NCBI RefSeq assembly: GCF_000516985.1
Contig: NW_006917096.1
Coordinates: 3,829,606-3,893,605 of the forward strand
Origin: Pestalotiopsis fici W106-1
Taxonomy: Eukaryota > Ascomycota > Sordariomycetes > Amphisphaeriales > Sporocadaceae
DNA length: 64,000 bases
Reading direction: 5' to 3'
The position numbers and the translations under genes are program-made. A model generated the notes under the pieces. That model made no database searches. It saw only the letters and a program-made list of their open reading frames with translations, and was not told the DNA's origin. Shown here one piece after another: positions 11,440 through 23,257 of the stretch; positions within the stretch are counted from its first letter, which is position 1, and every line of letters begins with the position of its first letter.

Positions 11440-12468
11440 GGTCGGCATTGGACAAAATGATTGTGACCTTGGTATGTATTGGCAGCAGTAAGATTTGCAG
11501 TTTATGTGGTGGTCGTACGGCTCGAATTTCTCGCCTCCTTAGAGTCTTTCAGACTTAGATGATAGATACGTAGGTAGACGAGATGCAAGCGTATTTTTCT
11601 TTTTAGGACTTATCTTTTTCAAGGCCTGCTAGTAATCGTGCTTCACCTTTCATGAAAGTCTGGGGGATAATCAAAAGAGCCGCTGGGTGCTTGCAGATAT
11701 CAGATATTCAGTCGGCACATCTCGTACTGGCATCAACAGATTCCACGACGGATTTGTATAAATGTCATGTTCTTTTGGAAGGATTTCGCCTTGATCGCAG
11801 ATCAAATAAACGGAATGTATCAAAGTGAATGGTCGGTCACCACCTGGGTTGGTAATAAAGGTACGTACGCAGTACATTACCTACTACTTGAACCTTTGCT
11901 GTAATTCCCGAGGTCGGGTGCATTAGGAGCTAGGGCCAAGGCCTGATCATTGCGGGTCGGTGCCTCAAGCTCCTGCCAGTGGAGCTGCGCTGAGCCCTGA
12001 AGGAGCAGCGCTAGGCTACGCTGCAGAAAAAGCCAGATTTTATTATTTTCCACGACGAGCTCCCAATTTCCATCTTCTCTTTCCATTCCTTCAATCAATT
12101 CACTTCCTCTTCGGAAGCAAATTGACCAACCACACGCAACGGGACATATCATGCTGCGAGCGGCGTAGTTATTGCCTAGGTACACAGTATATACACTACG
12201 TGTTTCCGCTCGCTTGCCTCCTTGTTGTGTTGCCTGGTCTCTTCTGCCCTCTCATCGTCTCGCGTTCCCTTCTTCCTTCCTTCCTTTCCCACCAACCCAA
12301 AGGCGAGCTGCCTCGTGTCTTCATTTGTTCGTAGTTCAGGCTGCGAACTTCTCCCGCCTTCCTACACACCTGCGCATAGCCTCTGCTGCTTTCCGCATCT
12401 TTTCTGGCACCAACTGCACTCTTGTTTTCCGGCCATTGTAGAAGACCCAACAGGGCAACACCAGCACA
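11440..12468. other. Intergenic and derlin leader
   Basis: No gene recognised in the first 600 bases. From about 12050 to 12450 the plus strand becomes strongly pyrimidine-rich (TTCCTTCCTTTCC near 12276), typical of a promoter and 5' leader of a constitutive fungal gene. Confidence 0.5.
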
Positions 12469-13729
12469 ATGTCTACCGTTGTGGACGCCTACTGGGCTGC
12501 GCCGGCCATAGCTAGGTAAGTTTTATCAATCTTCCGCAACTCGATCCTCTCTGGGACAAGACGCTCACAACCTGTTTTAAACAGAACCGTCGCAACTCTC
12601 GTATTCGTTTGCTCCCTCGGGGTCTACACTGAATTGTTCTCCATCGGTCCCTTCTGGTTTCACTGGCGCTTCCTCTTCAAATTCCCGCCTGCTGTCTATC
12701 GACTCGTAACGAGCTTCTTGATCACCGGCCCCCAGATCGGCGTCCTCCTAGACACATACTTTGTCTACTCCTACTTGAGCCAGCTCGAGAAGGGAAACTC
12801 CAAGTTCTCGCGCAAGGAGGACCTGATCTGGTACTTGATGGTTGTCGGCAGCGTCATCATTGTAGGTCCTTGCAACTCTTTCCATGTCTTGCTCCCCTCC
12901 GTTTGTATTGAAAAAAAGGTTCATTCCCGCCATTTCATCTGCCCGTATCGACTGGCCTACCGTTGCCAGCCTATTTGACGTGATACACGCCCCCTCCGTA
13001 ACCACTCCGTTACACCTCAACATATCTGCCCGCATAGCGAATTGCTTCTACAGCTATAGCGGTTCCTGGAATTGAGGAAGATCACCCCTGCATCACGGCT
13101 GGTCCATCATTCGCAAACCTCAATCAGGGCCAGTCGCGATGTGGGCATGGTGGGATGTCTAAATGGATGACTTGAGCAAGGTCTTTTGACGCTGTTTGCT
13201 CAGGTGGTTTCTAGCGCCCTACATTTCAATGCTCCCTACCTATGTTTTATTGTCCTTGCATGTGTTTACGTGTCAACTTGTCGCTGACATGAGGCACCAG
13301 TTCCTGGACCAAGCTTTTGTTGGTTTCGGTCGCTATCTTCCGGCACTGCTAATCGCCATTTGTTATACGGCCACCCAAGATCAGAGGGGTCAGATGGCAC
13401 ACTTCTACGTAGTCACAATTCCTGCTCAGCTCATGCCTTACGCTCTGCTTCTCTTGAATCTGCTGAACGGATGGATCATGGTCCAGATCTGCTTGTGTGG
13501 CTTGGTGGCCGCACATTTCCACGACTTCTGCACTAGACTGTATCCAGAATTCGGTGGGGGCCCGAATCTCTTGCCCACGCCGTGGTTTCTCTCGTGGATC
13601 ATGTCCACGCCTCGTGTGTCAAACACTTCGTATGGTTCCTCGTACGTCCCGCCGAGGGATGATCAGCCCCGAGGCGGACCACTGCCAGATTCCTGGAGGA
13701 GTGCAGGTCCCGGTCGACGACTAGGTTAG
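12469..13729 (+). CDS. Derlin (Der1-like ER-associated degradation protein)
   Basis: Three exons, 12469-12515, 12585-12861 and 13301-13729, give 250 residues. Derlins are multi-pass ER proteins that form part of the retrotranslocation channel for misfolded proteins. Visible features are the N-terminal cytosolic start (WAAPAIARTVATLVFV), the FHWRFLFKFPPAVYRLVTSF segment of the first loop, the GVLLDTYFVYSYLSQLE segment, and the later LLIAICYTATQDQRG, FYVVTIPAQLMPY and AAHFHDFCTRLYPEFGGG segments typical of fungal Der1 proteins. The tail is Gly/Pro/Arg-rich. The second intron is 439 nt, long for this window; I chose 13301 because the acceptor (CTGAC branch site then CAG) keeps frame and gives the expected spacing between membrane segments. 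An additional small exon inside that intron cannot be excluded. Confidence 0.9.
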
Positions 13730-14012
13730 AGAGACAACTTGCTAGCAGAGATGTTCAATCAACTTTTTTTTCGTACTGTTAGATAATTACATCGTTTCTG
13801 TACAATGCATGACTCTTGTGCGTATTATATCTATGTGCTATTTTACAACGTGATGCATCCATCATCAGGAACCGAACACGGTACCTTCACCTCCCGCGGA
13901 CAGGACTGGCATAATCTCATTTTTCGACTTGCCTGTTTGTGAATGTAGGGACATGTGTCTCTTGAGTCGGAAGTATAGGTGGATTTGTGGGTTGTGGATC
14001 AACTCTGACTGT
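13730..14012. other. Short convergent intergenic region
   Basis: 3' flanks of derlin (+) and the 12-cysteine gene (-); AT-rich 3'UTR-like bases, no gene seen. Confidence 0.45.
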
Positions 14013-15710
14013 CTAGGCGAAGCGCTGCCCATGTTCAGTCAGTGGGTGACTGATCTCGATGCCAATCGGCACTGACTCGCCAGGACCTGAAACAGGGGTT
14101 GCCAATTCGACGATAATCTGTGGTGGCTGATACTTTTTTGCTCCTCGCAGTCTGGGCACCGACGGAAGCGTCAGCTTTGGAGCCCGAATCGTTGGTGGCG
14201 GTGGCGGCGGCGGCGGTCCTGGCAGCAGCGGCTGGTTCGACCCTCGACGAGGCGGTATTCCACGGCTCAGTATCGACTGCGGTGGGCCGGGAGGTGGTGG
14301 CGGACGTGATGTATTATACGAACCGGTATACGTGGGTTCAACGGCAGCTCTCGTACCAAGTCTTGAAGGAGCGAGACTCGCTGGTACCATGGTACGAGGG
14401 CCTATCGAAGAGACCTCGACTTCCCTTGAAGCAACGAGATGTATACTCGAGGTGTAATTATCCCTTGGATTACTCGTCAAGGAAAACGGTGGCTCGGGCG
14501 ACAGCTCACGGGCTCCTGTTCGGCTCATGGCCCGCGGGACATATGCTGGGTGAACCGGCAAAGCGCTACCTGGACCTCTACTGGATTGATTCGGATCGAA
14601 ATGATAATTGGCTCGTTGGATTGGTACCTCCTCGTCGAAATCTGGGTGGTCGTTGCCAGTCCTCAATGTAGCTTGCGTCCTGAGCTCATATTGGCTCAAG
14701 ACGGAGCCAGGCTTGCTGTCGATTGAGGCAGATGGCCACTTCAGCGGTGGTGTGACAGATGCGCTTCCTTCCCTAGGATCGTACTTATAGACTACATTTG
14801 AGTCGTACAATCGTTTTTGTTTTCTATGATAAACCCAGAATAGGGCAGTACCCCCAAGGAACAACAAAGCTGCGCCAACAGCTATCCCAACAATGGCACC
14901 GGTAGTCATTAGTGTCGCTGTTGAGTCACCATCGCCCGTAGCTGTGTCATTTGAGGGTGGCGCTGTAATGTTGACGAGATTCTTTGTGAAAAGAGAATCA
15001 CTCAGGCCGATCAAAGCTCCTGGTTGTGGACGTTGTTTGCAGCCCGCTCGGAGCGCAGTCATGACTGATCAAGATTTAGCTGGGCCAATGCTTAGTATAT
15101 CAAATACCAAAACGAGCTTACAGTTGGCCAGATACTGTTGATCATCACTGGCTTGTAGGCACTGTGTGCAGGCATCGACAGCTGTGCCATTAAAATGCCC
15201 TCCGTCTGCATCGCAATATTCAAACTCGCTATCCTTGCTCGGGTCAAGGATGCCCGTCTCGAGTGCTGTTTTCAAAGGTTGGCAAGCATAATTTATATTG
15301 CAAGGTGACGAAATCGTCCTTGTCGTGTTTGGATACCCAAATAAGCACACATCAACAGAATACTGGACATTATCTATGTCATAGGATTAGCGTCCGTCCA
15401 TCCAGAGCAGAAGTGGTCAAGGATTACAAATAAACCAGCGGGTATCGCTCTCGTCATTGCTTACTGCCCTGCTTGTCTGAAGGCAATCAATGCAATTCTT
15501 GAACTTGATACCCTTGCTCGATTCTGTATAATCAGAGTCGCTGCATGTGATATCGGATGCGTTTGTCGAAGATGAAGCAGAATCGAGGGCGTCGCTTTCT
15601 GGATTGTCCAAACACACAGCTGCGCAGCCTGAGCCTGGTGTGACCTGGAGACCAAGTACGCTCGGCAGAGCTACACAGAACCAGAGGCAAAGAGCCCAGA
15701 GAACAGCCAT
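14013..15710 (-). CDS. 12-cysteine single-pass membrane protein, paralogue 1
   Basis: Three exons, 15710-15428, 15373-15122 and 15064-14013 (introns 54 and 57 nt), 528 residues. A signal peptide (WALCLWFCVALPSVLG) is followed by an ectodomain with 12 cysteines in the order C-x3-C, C, C-x2-C, C, C, C, C, C-x2-C, C. A membrane helix (TTGAIVGIAVGAALLFLGG, about residues 232-256) is followed by basic HRKQKR and a cytoplasmic tail of about 270 residues with polyproline runs (PPPPPGPP and eight prolines in a row). It matches the genes at 23258-24679 and 34100-35721 in cysteine spacing, membrane position and introns. Fungal proteins of this kind are, as I recall, often labelled LPXTG-domain-containing without real LPXTG function. 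The role is unknown; topology suggests a surface sensor or adhesion receptor. Confidence 0.85.
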
Positions 15711-18516
15711 AGCAGACCAAAAAGAATTCAGCGCCTGGAATTTGAGCAGAGTAGCTGACCTGCACTGCTGATCAATCCATAGCCTTCCAGATTTCTCGTT
15801 ACAAGAAAGCCCGTATCCAGCGGCGACTTGAAGGCAAAATTAGCATTGAAGGAAAATTAGAAGAATTAAGAGGGAGAAGTGCACCTCATGGCGAAGTGTC
15901 CTCGCGAGGGTGCAATCAAATCTATGTACACACGTTCCTTCTGCCTGCATAATCAGCTACAACCTACCTAGTCCGCAGAGCAGGCTGGCGACCCTCTAAT
16001 CGAACAGTGATGGATGGTAGTTAAACGACTCAAAAATCGACACCGGGCATGGTCTCAGATTGCTGCTGAGCGCCCAAGGCAAGCCAGTGCTCTTCTGCAG
16101 CCGTGGTGTCGGCTCTGTCGTCTAATAGCCACCTATCAACGAGGAGATTGACCCCGGTCAGCTAAGATTCTAGTCGCTCTCGCCTATAGCATGTTACCTG
16201 CATATTAAAGGCGCATATGCACAGCTGGGCCAATCAAGGATGAGAAGGTCTTGTCGGAAGCGCGGGCAAGCTGCTTGAGATGAGGCCACAATTGGTCTTC
16301 GGGCGGTTGATCCTCGCATGGGGTAGCGATTAGTATCATGTGCAAGACGGTTGGATACTGCGATAATAATGAGTAAGTATGGGCTGAGGGATGCATCGTG
16401 AGTGGACTCGCAAGCGCCGGCCGTTTACGCGACCTTCCGCCATCCGAACCAGTCAAAACAGACCAATGGCGAAGAAGGAGTGCCTCCTGTGTACAATCTG
16501 CCGCCGGCGATCCATGAGTAAATCTTGATTTCCCTTTTCTAGACATGAACTATTTATTTGCACCCAACAAAGACTGTCTGTCTCGCGCGCAAGCTGGATT
16601 GTGGTAATGGGTATGTACAGAGTAGATGACGTGCCCCTCTGGTCATGATGTTCGAGGGAATCACAGTGGCTATGCGTATCAATGCAGCTTACACAGTACA
16701 TTGTTTCCCTTCCGCGTCCACCCCGACATGATCTGATGCATAATGTAGATGTCTAGGCAGGCATTAGGAGTGGGGAAAGCGCGGTTGTCCACCTGTATTC
16801 AAAGACATGGCCAGCCGCCCCGGCGGTTACATAAATCTTTTTCTCTCGGCCACCTGTTATAGGTCAAGTTCTCGGCATCCTTGTAAAGTGAGATGTGATA
16901 GCGGTTCATGACTAGTAGTAAGTATTTGCATGCGCATGCGTTTTTCTCCCCTTCGGAATCCTAGTATTTTCTTAAATAATTGAGTTTTCTCCTGCCTGGT
17001 CGAAGTCATTTTGGTTATATTACCTGTAAACATCTCGCCGCCTGTAAGTTGTAGCTGTTTCCCAGTCTAAGGCATTCCAACACTTCGAGCGAACTAGGTG
17101 TCAACCGTGGAGAAGGAGAAGTGAGATTGATGTGATTCAATAGAGTGGCTAATAAGTATAACTTTGTATTGCCACGGAGTACTCAGTAATGATTTTCCTC
17201 TTTTCCCCTCAAGAGCTTGCACACACTTTGAACCTGAATCATCGGTCACGAAGAGCCAGCAACTGAAAATCAAGACGAATGAGTGTACACGACACCATGC
17301 ATGAATAGGGCCACTCGACAACTATGAGCTCGACAATCATTACTTTGTGCCCCCCCAGTATTGAGGATATCTATGTCGCAAGATGTAGTGTGGACTTGTA
17401 GATGTTCTGGGCCAGTGAAAAAGGAAACGGGGAGAGAAAAGAAACGGCAAGAGTCCGTGGGCCAAAACACTACCGATTCAAGTTATCGTCGAGAATGATT
17501 GCTTTGGCTAGATAATGTCAGTCGTGCCATGCCATGATAGGTACGGAGCTTATAAAGAACTATGTAGGCACTGCATGTATAGTATATACATACCTACCTA
17601 GGTAGGTATATAATATAGATAGTCGCGAATCTAGTCAGCATGATCACGACACACAAGAGGCTAAGGGATAGAGGCCGGTTATGTCTTGATTAACAGCCAC
17701 AAACCCACCCGCTCCTAGACCAGCGTTTTGGTCCGAACCTGCACTGTTTAATTCCAACATGTGCCCATGTAGCTAGGGATTACAAACCTACCTGCCTAGA
17801 TGTGCTTGCGTAAATTTATAAAAGTATCCGTACCTACCTACTTGATAAAGCACTACCCTAAGGTAGGTACGAGGGACTTTCTTTCTCATTGCGATGCCGC
17901 CACGGCAATTCCATAGCTGCTGGAACTCGCTAAAAATTGCTAAAGAATGCTTAAAACACGTGCTGGGTTGGGATTGGAGTCCAGTAACAAAGAATGATTC
18001 GCCGAGACACCGAACCCCTAGCTGATCTCCCCAAGTACCGGAGTAGCTTCGGCGCTAAACACTGTCCCGCCGTTGGTCCTGGGCTGGGCTTCTAGAATCT
18101 CCAACCCCGCCAGGCTCCTCAAAGTCTCTTGATTATTAGTAACAAACAGGCGGGATAGAGAGGTAACACCTACGTGCGCGTGCAGCTTGATATTGATACC
18201 CTTTTCTTTCAACGTGCAGCTCCAGACAGATACCATCATCAACCTCGCGGGCGCGATTGCAGTTGTCTATCTCCGTTCCCTCGTATGGTAACACCTGAGC
18301 ACCAGGTCTCTCGAGTCTCAACCTCCCTCCCTGCCTGCCTGCCTGCCTAGGTATCAAGGTATTATCTTGGGAGATACAGGTTTTTCTGTGCCGAGTCGCA
18401 TTTGGCTTGAGGAGAGCGGCGAATCTTTGGGGATTCTCGTGTGTAAACCTACACCAGAGGTCCCATATCTGTGGAAGGGGGAGACAGGCTTCACTCATCG
18501 GACACATTGACTCAAG
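15711..18516. other. 2.8-kb gene-poor region
   Basis: I see no supported gene. Open frames at 16205-16546 (-) and 18136-18537 (-) lack family features. Short TACCTACCTAGGTAGGTA-type palindromes occur near 17590-17608 and 17831-17870, and a (CTGC)n run lies at 18331-18348. Confidence 0.45.
18331..18348. repeat. (CTGC)n microsatellite
   Basis: Tandem CTGC units ending in CTAGGTATC, directly visible, about 170 bases upstream of the Nta1 start. Confidence 0.85.
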
Positions 18517-20222
18517 ATGAGGATAGGCTGTCTGCAATTCGCCCCTCAGGTTGGAGATGTCAACAACAACCTGAGTCGCGCTGATGGCATTCTGGACAGA
18601 GCCGATCCTGAAGACCTGGATCTCCTGGTCCTCCCTGAGTTAGCTTTCTCCGGTATGTTGCATGTCCATTCCAGCTCGGAGAAGGTCCCCGCGGAGCAAG
18701 TTGTTGTTTTATAACGCCATGTTCCGTACCCAGAAACCTCTATCGGCATGGCCGTGCTAGACGCAACTGGTGTGCTCATTGCTGATCCATCTAGGCTATA
18801 ATTTCAAGAGTCTTCGCGAAATATATCCATACTTGGAACCAACTGGCACAGGCATCACTTCTGTGTGGGCTCGCAACGTTGCCTTGAAATACGACTGCGC
18901 TGTGGCGGTAGGCTATCCAGAAACGGCCGACGTATCACACAAATGGCCGACCTCCCCCGAATACTACAACTCCTTGATCATGGTAAATAAGGATGGCGAC
19001 GCCTGGGCCTTGTATCGGAAATCTCATCTGTACTACACAGATGAGACATGGGCATTAGAGGGACCTGAGGGATTCTGGAAGGGATATCTGCCTGGTATTG
19101 GCAAACTTGCCATGGGCATTTGTATGTTTGTTCCTGCAGCTACCTTTGATATGGTGTACTGATCATATTTCTTGCAGGTATGGATATTAAGTAAGAGCAT
19201 GATGGTTACTTTTTGAGACATCCAACTAACATTTCCCTACCCATAGTCCTTACAAATTCGAGGCTCCATGGGACGAGTTTGAGTTCGCAGCACATGCAAT
19301 CAGAGTGTCTGCTGATGTTGTCATTGTATCGATGGCGTGGCTGACGCATGAGAATCGGTCTTCTTTTCTCAGTCATCCAGGAGAGCCAGACCTAGACACT
19401 TTGACTTATTGGGTTCAGCGCATGGAGCCTTTGATACGACGCGAAAATGAAGAAGAGGTCATCGTTATTTTCGCGAACCGATGCGGAACAGAGGATGACG
19501 TTTTATATGCTGGCACAAGTGCTGTCCTTGGAATCCAAGATGGCGAGGTGACGGTATATGGTCTGCTCGGTCGTGGCGAGGAACAGTTGCTCATCGTTGA
19601 TACAAGCAAGCCCGCCATGGCGAAGCTTCAGTATCGTCCAGAACGGGAGAAGGATATCTATGCTGAAGCCACGGAAAACCATGCCAATTCTGATATTAAT
19701 TCTCCAGTACAGAGCGAGGGGGATGGCAGTATAGATCCCCCACTGTCCAGTACTTTCCAAAGTTCAAGGGATCCCAATGTAGATGGGGTGGAAGGAATGG
19801 ATGGGCTCAATCACGGTGCTGATCCTTACATCTTTGATCTATCGGATGTGGTGAGCACCGCATCAACTGAGTTCTCAGCTGACAGTCAGTTTGGATCTCC
19901 AATATCACCTCGGCATTCTTGGAAGCTGGCTCGACCGAATCGTCTTTCTAAAGCATCCGTTTTCGGCGGAGCCGATACGTATGGAGAGGGACATTGGCAG
20001 AAATGGCTCGATGAACACAGGGACGAGGCACTAGACGCCTCATCTGATGACGCTGCCTCCCTAGATCTCGAACCTGAGCCTACTGTGGAGTTTTCTGCTC
20101 TTGTCGAAGGTCTTTCGAGTTCAACAAAGGCATACGAGGGTGTGATGCTTCGCCCCTTCTCCACGAAGGCTGGCAATATCGGCCATGAACACCACAGTCG
20201 TATCTCTCAACGGTCTTGGTAA
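18517..20222 (+). CDS. nta1: Protein N-terminal amidase (Nta1, nitrilase superfamily)
   Basis: Four exons, 18517-18652, 18795-19121, 19178-19190 and 19247-20222, give 483 residues. Nta1 deamidates N-terminal Asn and Gln in the Arg/N-degron pathway. The nitrilase triad is visible: Glu41 in VLPELAFSG, Lys121 in LYRKSHLYY and Cys155 in GICMDINPYKF. The third exon is only 13 nt; it completes the catalytic Cys codon (T|GT) and codes MDI plus two bases of Asn. All joins keep frame. The later part (DVVIVSMAWLTHE, VIFANRCGTEDDVLYAGTS) matches the family; residues after about 330 are Ser/Asp-rich and variable. The last codon before the stop overlaps a GTAAGA donor-like sequence at 20219, so a further 3' exon is conceivable. 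Confidence 0.9.
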
Positions 20223-23200
20223 GAGGACCGAGAAACGAAGATATCATATCTCTACGCTTCTACGGCCTCAAATTCATCGGTGCTGAGCGCATAGGCCTCA
20301 ACGTGAGCGGCAGAGCGCTCCCATTATTATAACACACCATAGAGCTCCAGCGTCGTACAGCGGCCACGCGGCTGGGATCCGGAAATCTGGCAGCGTTAGA
20401 ATATCATCTTTCAACGGCTGTGACATTGGAAATGCAAAAACACTACTTCTCAAAGCTCATGAGAATAGCTAAAGTGCTTTCCAAGGTATGCACGTTTTGG
20501 GGGAGAAAGAAAGAAAAAAAGACAGCCTTCTCACTTGGCGATAATGTGGGATACAAGTGTAGGCGAAGAACAGCGAGTTTGGGATACTTGGGAAGATGGC
20601 AAATTCATCTTTGGTGGAGATCTGAACAGCCTCAGCTCTGTTGATCCGACTCGGATTAAGAAAGGGCCAGCGCGATCACAAGTTCAAATCCTATCAAAAG
20701 ACAACGAGTTCCATACAAGGTGTGAAGAGTATGGAGCTTTGGGGAGGCAATCATCAATGTGAAACATTCAAGTGTTTCAACGAACCGCTCGGTACAATAC
20801 ACAGTACAACGCCATACCTGGACCGATTCAGACTTGAGTTCTGCTTGAACTTTTTGCTGCCTTAGGGTTCACCCCAGATGGACCCTTGTCTGTACAAGAG
20901 ATATCTGTTGAGACCACAAATTTCGGTCCATGATGAATTCCGCCGACTGTATGATCCTGCGATGATTACCTTCATCCACACTGGATGGTGGTAGTTGAAT
21001 CATGAGCATCCCCGTAGTTGGGGAAATGGGTAAAAGCTCGGGTTAACATCCCGGCATTGAGGTCTCCGGAGCAGTCGGAACTGGAAGAAGAAGGAGAGCA
21101 AAATTACCCTCAAAGTGACTTGCAATGTATATCATTTCTCGAATGACATGTGCCCAAACTCATGTGGGAGGGGAAGAGCTTTCTTTCTTTTTTCTTTCTT
21201 TCAGAATTCTGTAAGCGACTCGACTTTGGAGACTACATCAATCAGAGATGTATTCTCCCTGCATTTGCTGTAGCCTCAGAGCACAATATCGGATATGGGT
21301 GGGCAATTCATCACACCCAGGTAGTGGCAGAGCTGCGGAAAGTTGGCGTTCATACCGGGTATGTGCTTATTCGTTTATGATAGGTATACCACTTGACATC
21401 ATGCCTAGTCGCCATCAATATGGATGGATTTTTGATCAAGAGAAACATGTAAAGAAAGAATTTCAAATGTTGGCGCATTTTGACCACCTTCAGAACCCGA
21501 GCAGTCAATGAACAGGAACAGTTACACGCCATCACATAATAAGCTATCTAACCAGAAATAAATTAGATGCAGTCGACCTGATTTGTGATCGCTGAGGGCC
21601 CCCATCCGGCGCCTATTCTATTAACTTTTGTCGTGTCGATTTTCGGAATACTACACCGATAAGGAGGGGCCATGGCCGGCCACGATGATGGTGCGCTCGT
21701 TGGCAATTGGGCCTCGACCGAGAATTGTCTTGCCATTATGGGCAGACTGGAATATCCTAGGAAATGTATGAGAGCGCCAACACTACTCGTATTGTTCTCC
21801 TGTGATTGGAGCAGAGTAGTGGATGACTTCTTTCCAGCCGCCCTAGGACATGCGGCCCGTGGAGACTGAAGCCGATTGCGTCCCGGCAGTTTGGAACTGT
21901 TGTATGTATTGGCTTGGTATAACCGGGCGAATTATGCTAGTGGGCACGCCAGGATTGGAAGAAAGGATTCATGAATGAATGCAAGCAGAAAGTTGGCTGC
22001 AAGTCTGCGAAAGGACCGACCCCTTATTTTGAGCAAGATTCGAATCATTAGACCATCTTGCTAGGCCGCCAATGGCACTGCAGGTTGGATGGTGGCATCA
22101 TGCGCATGCATGTTGGTGACTATGTTGCGAAATGCGGTTCAATGGAAATGATCAAAAGTGCACATCGGTAGGGACAAGTTGGTGTTGGCATTGTAGGTAC
22201 ATAAGGTATCCAGCCAATTGTTACATAGCAGTAACTGTTGCTAGATCTGGCGGCGCAAGTAAAGCCGTACATACACAGTAGTACTGTGTGAGCGCAGCAT
22301 GCATTCTTCTCCCCTCCACACTAGTAGCAGCAACAAACATGAGAGAGAGCAAGTTGATTGGGGAGACAAAGAAAGTGGGTGGGGTTTATACTACCCAGAA
22401 ATGTATAGACCCATCACTCGGTCAGCTCAATATCCAGCTGGGATACTAGGATAGTCAGGCATATCCGATGCATAACCAATCTGAGTGGTCAATACCCATG
22501 TCTCGGCAATATTCTAGCGTTCCGAATCAATACGCTTAACCGCCCGTACCCAGCCATCACACAGCTCAAGGTGGCAAGGCTTGGAGTCGACCCTTGCAGC
22601 CGGAACCGTGACCACCATGGGTAAATCAACGTGCTGAGCCGTCTCAATGGCCCATGAATGCCAACCTGCATATTTGGCCCCCGGCCCGACCATCGATTTT
22701 CCACCCACTGGGCGAATCACGGGTCGAAAGCCCCCAAAGGAGGCCGCAGGTTGCACAGCGATCCAACCAAGTCTGGCAAAGAGGGAGGGAAGAGGGGGCT
22801 TCTCGACCCCGGAATGAGCACAATGCAATGGAATGGGGCCGTTCAATGGTTGGTTCACTTTGTTGGTTTGGTAGGTAGGTTTCTTGCAGTACGTGATCGC
22901 TTCTGCCATGACCGTCGCCATGCGTAAAATTTGACCGTTCATCTCTTCTAATGGCACGATCATCTTCGCCGATACTTGATTATATCACACGTTCACGTTC
23001 GATTCCCTGTCCGCGGAGAATGTAGAAGCCAAAAACAAAAGTTGATGATATAATCTGCATTTGCCATCCGTCTCGCTTGCTCGCTGTCAGCGGTGCTTTT
23101 TTTTCTTCTCCCCTCCCCGGCAACCCTTCCAACAGCTTTTACCCAAGGTGACACGAGCTGGGACAGAATCAATCGTCACGTCCTTGACGACGTGAGCGCT

Positions 23201-23257
23201 TCCAGCGTCACAATTCCCAAGCCCGCAAAGTTTGGCCATCATTCGAAAGCTGGTGCA
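20223..23257. other. 3-kb gene-poor region
   Basis: No gene could be supported. Several short open frames between 20420 and 20865 read partly gene-like but match nothing known to me and could be Nta1 3'UTR or decayed sequence. A hairpin-like inverted repeat (GCAAGAT/ATCTTGC) lies at 22033-22061. The minus-strand open frame 22514-22963 lacks recognisable features. The last 200 bases are the leader of the gene at 23258. Confidence 0.4.
22033..22061. repeat. Short inverted repeat, faintly tRNA-like
   Basis: The 7-bp arms GCAAGAT (22033-22039) and ATCTTGC (22055-22061) flank 15 bases. On the minus strand ATGGTCTAATGATTC resembles the D-arm of fungal tRNA-Pro-type genes, but no full cloverleaf follows, so this is at most a relic. 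Confidence 0.3.

Noticed and set aside
16205..16546. 113-codon minus-strand open frame
   Set aside because: No features beyond chance; the region shows no leader or intron signals around it.
18136..18537. 133-codon minus-strand open frame upstream of Nta1
   Set aside because: It runs through the CTGC microsatellite and has no family resemblance.
22514..22963. 149-codon minus-strand open frame in the gene-poor region
   Set aside because: No recognisable domain and overlapped by other frames; kept only as unsupported.
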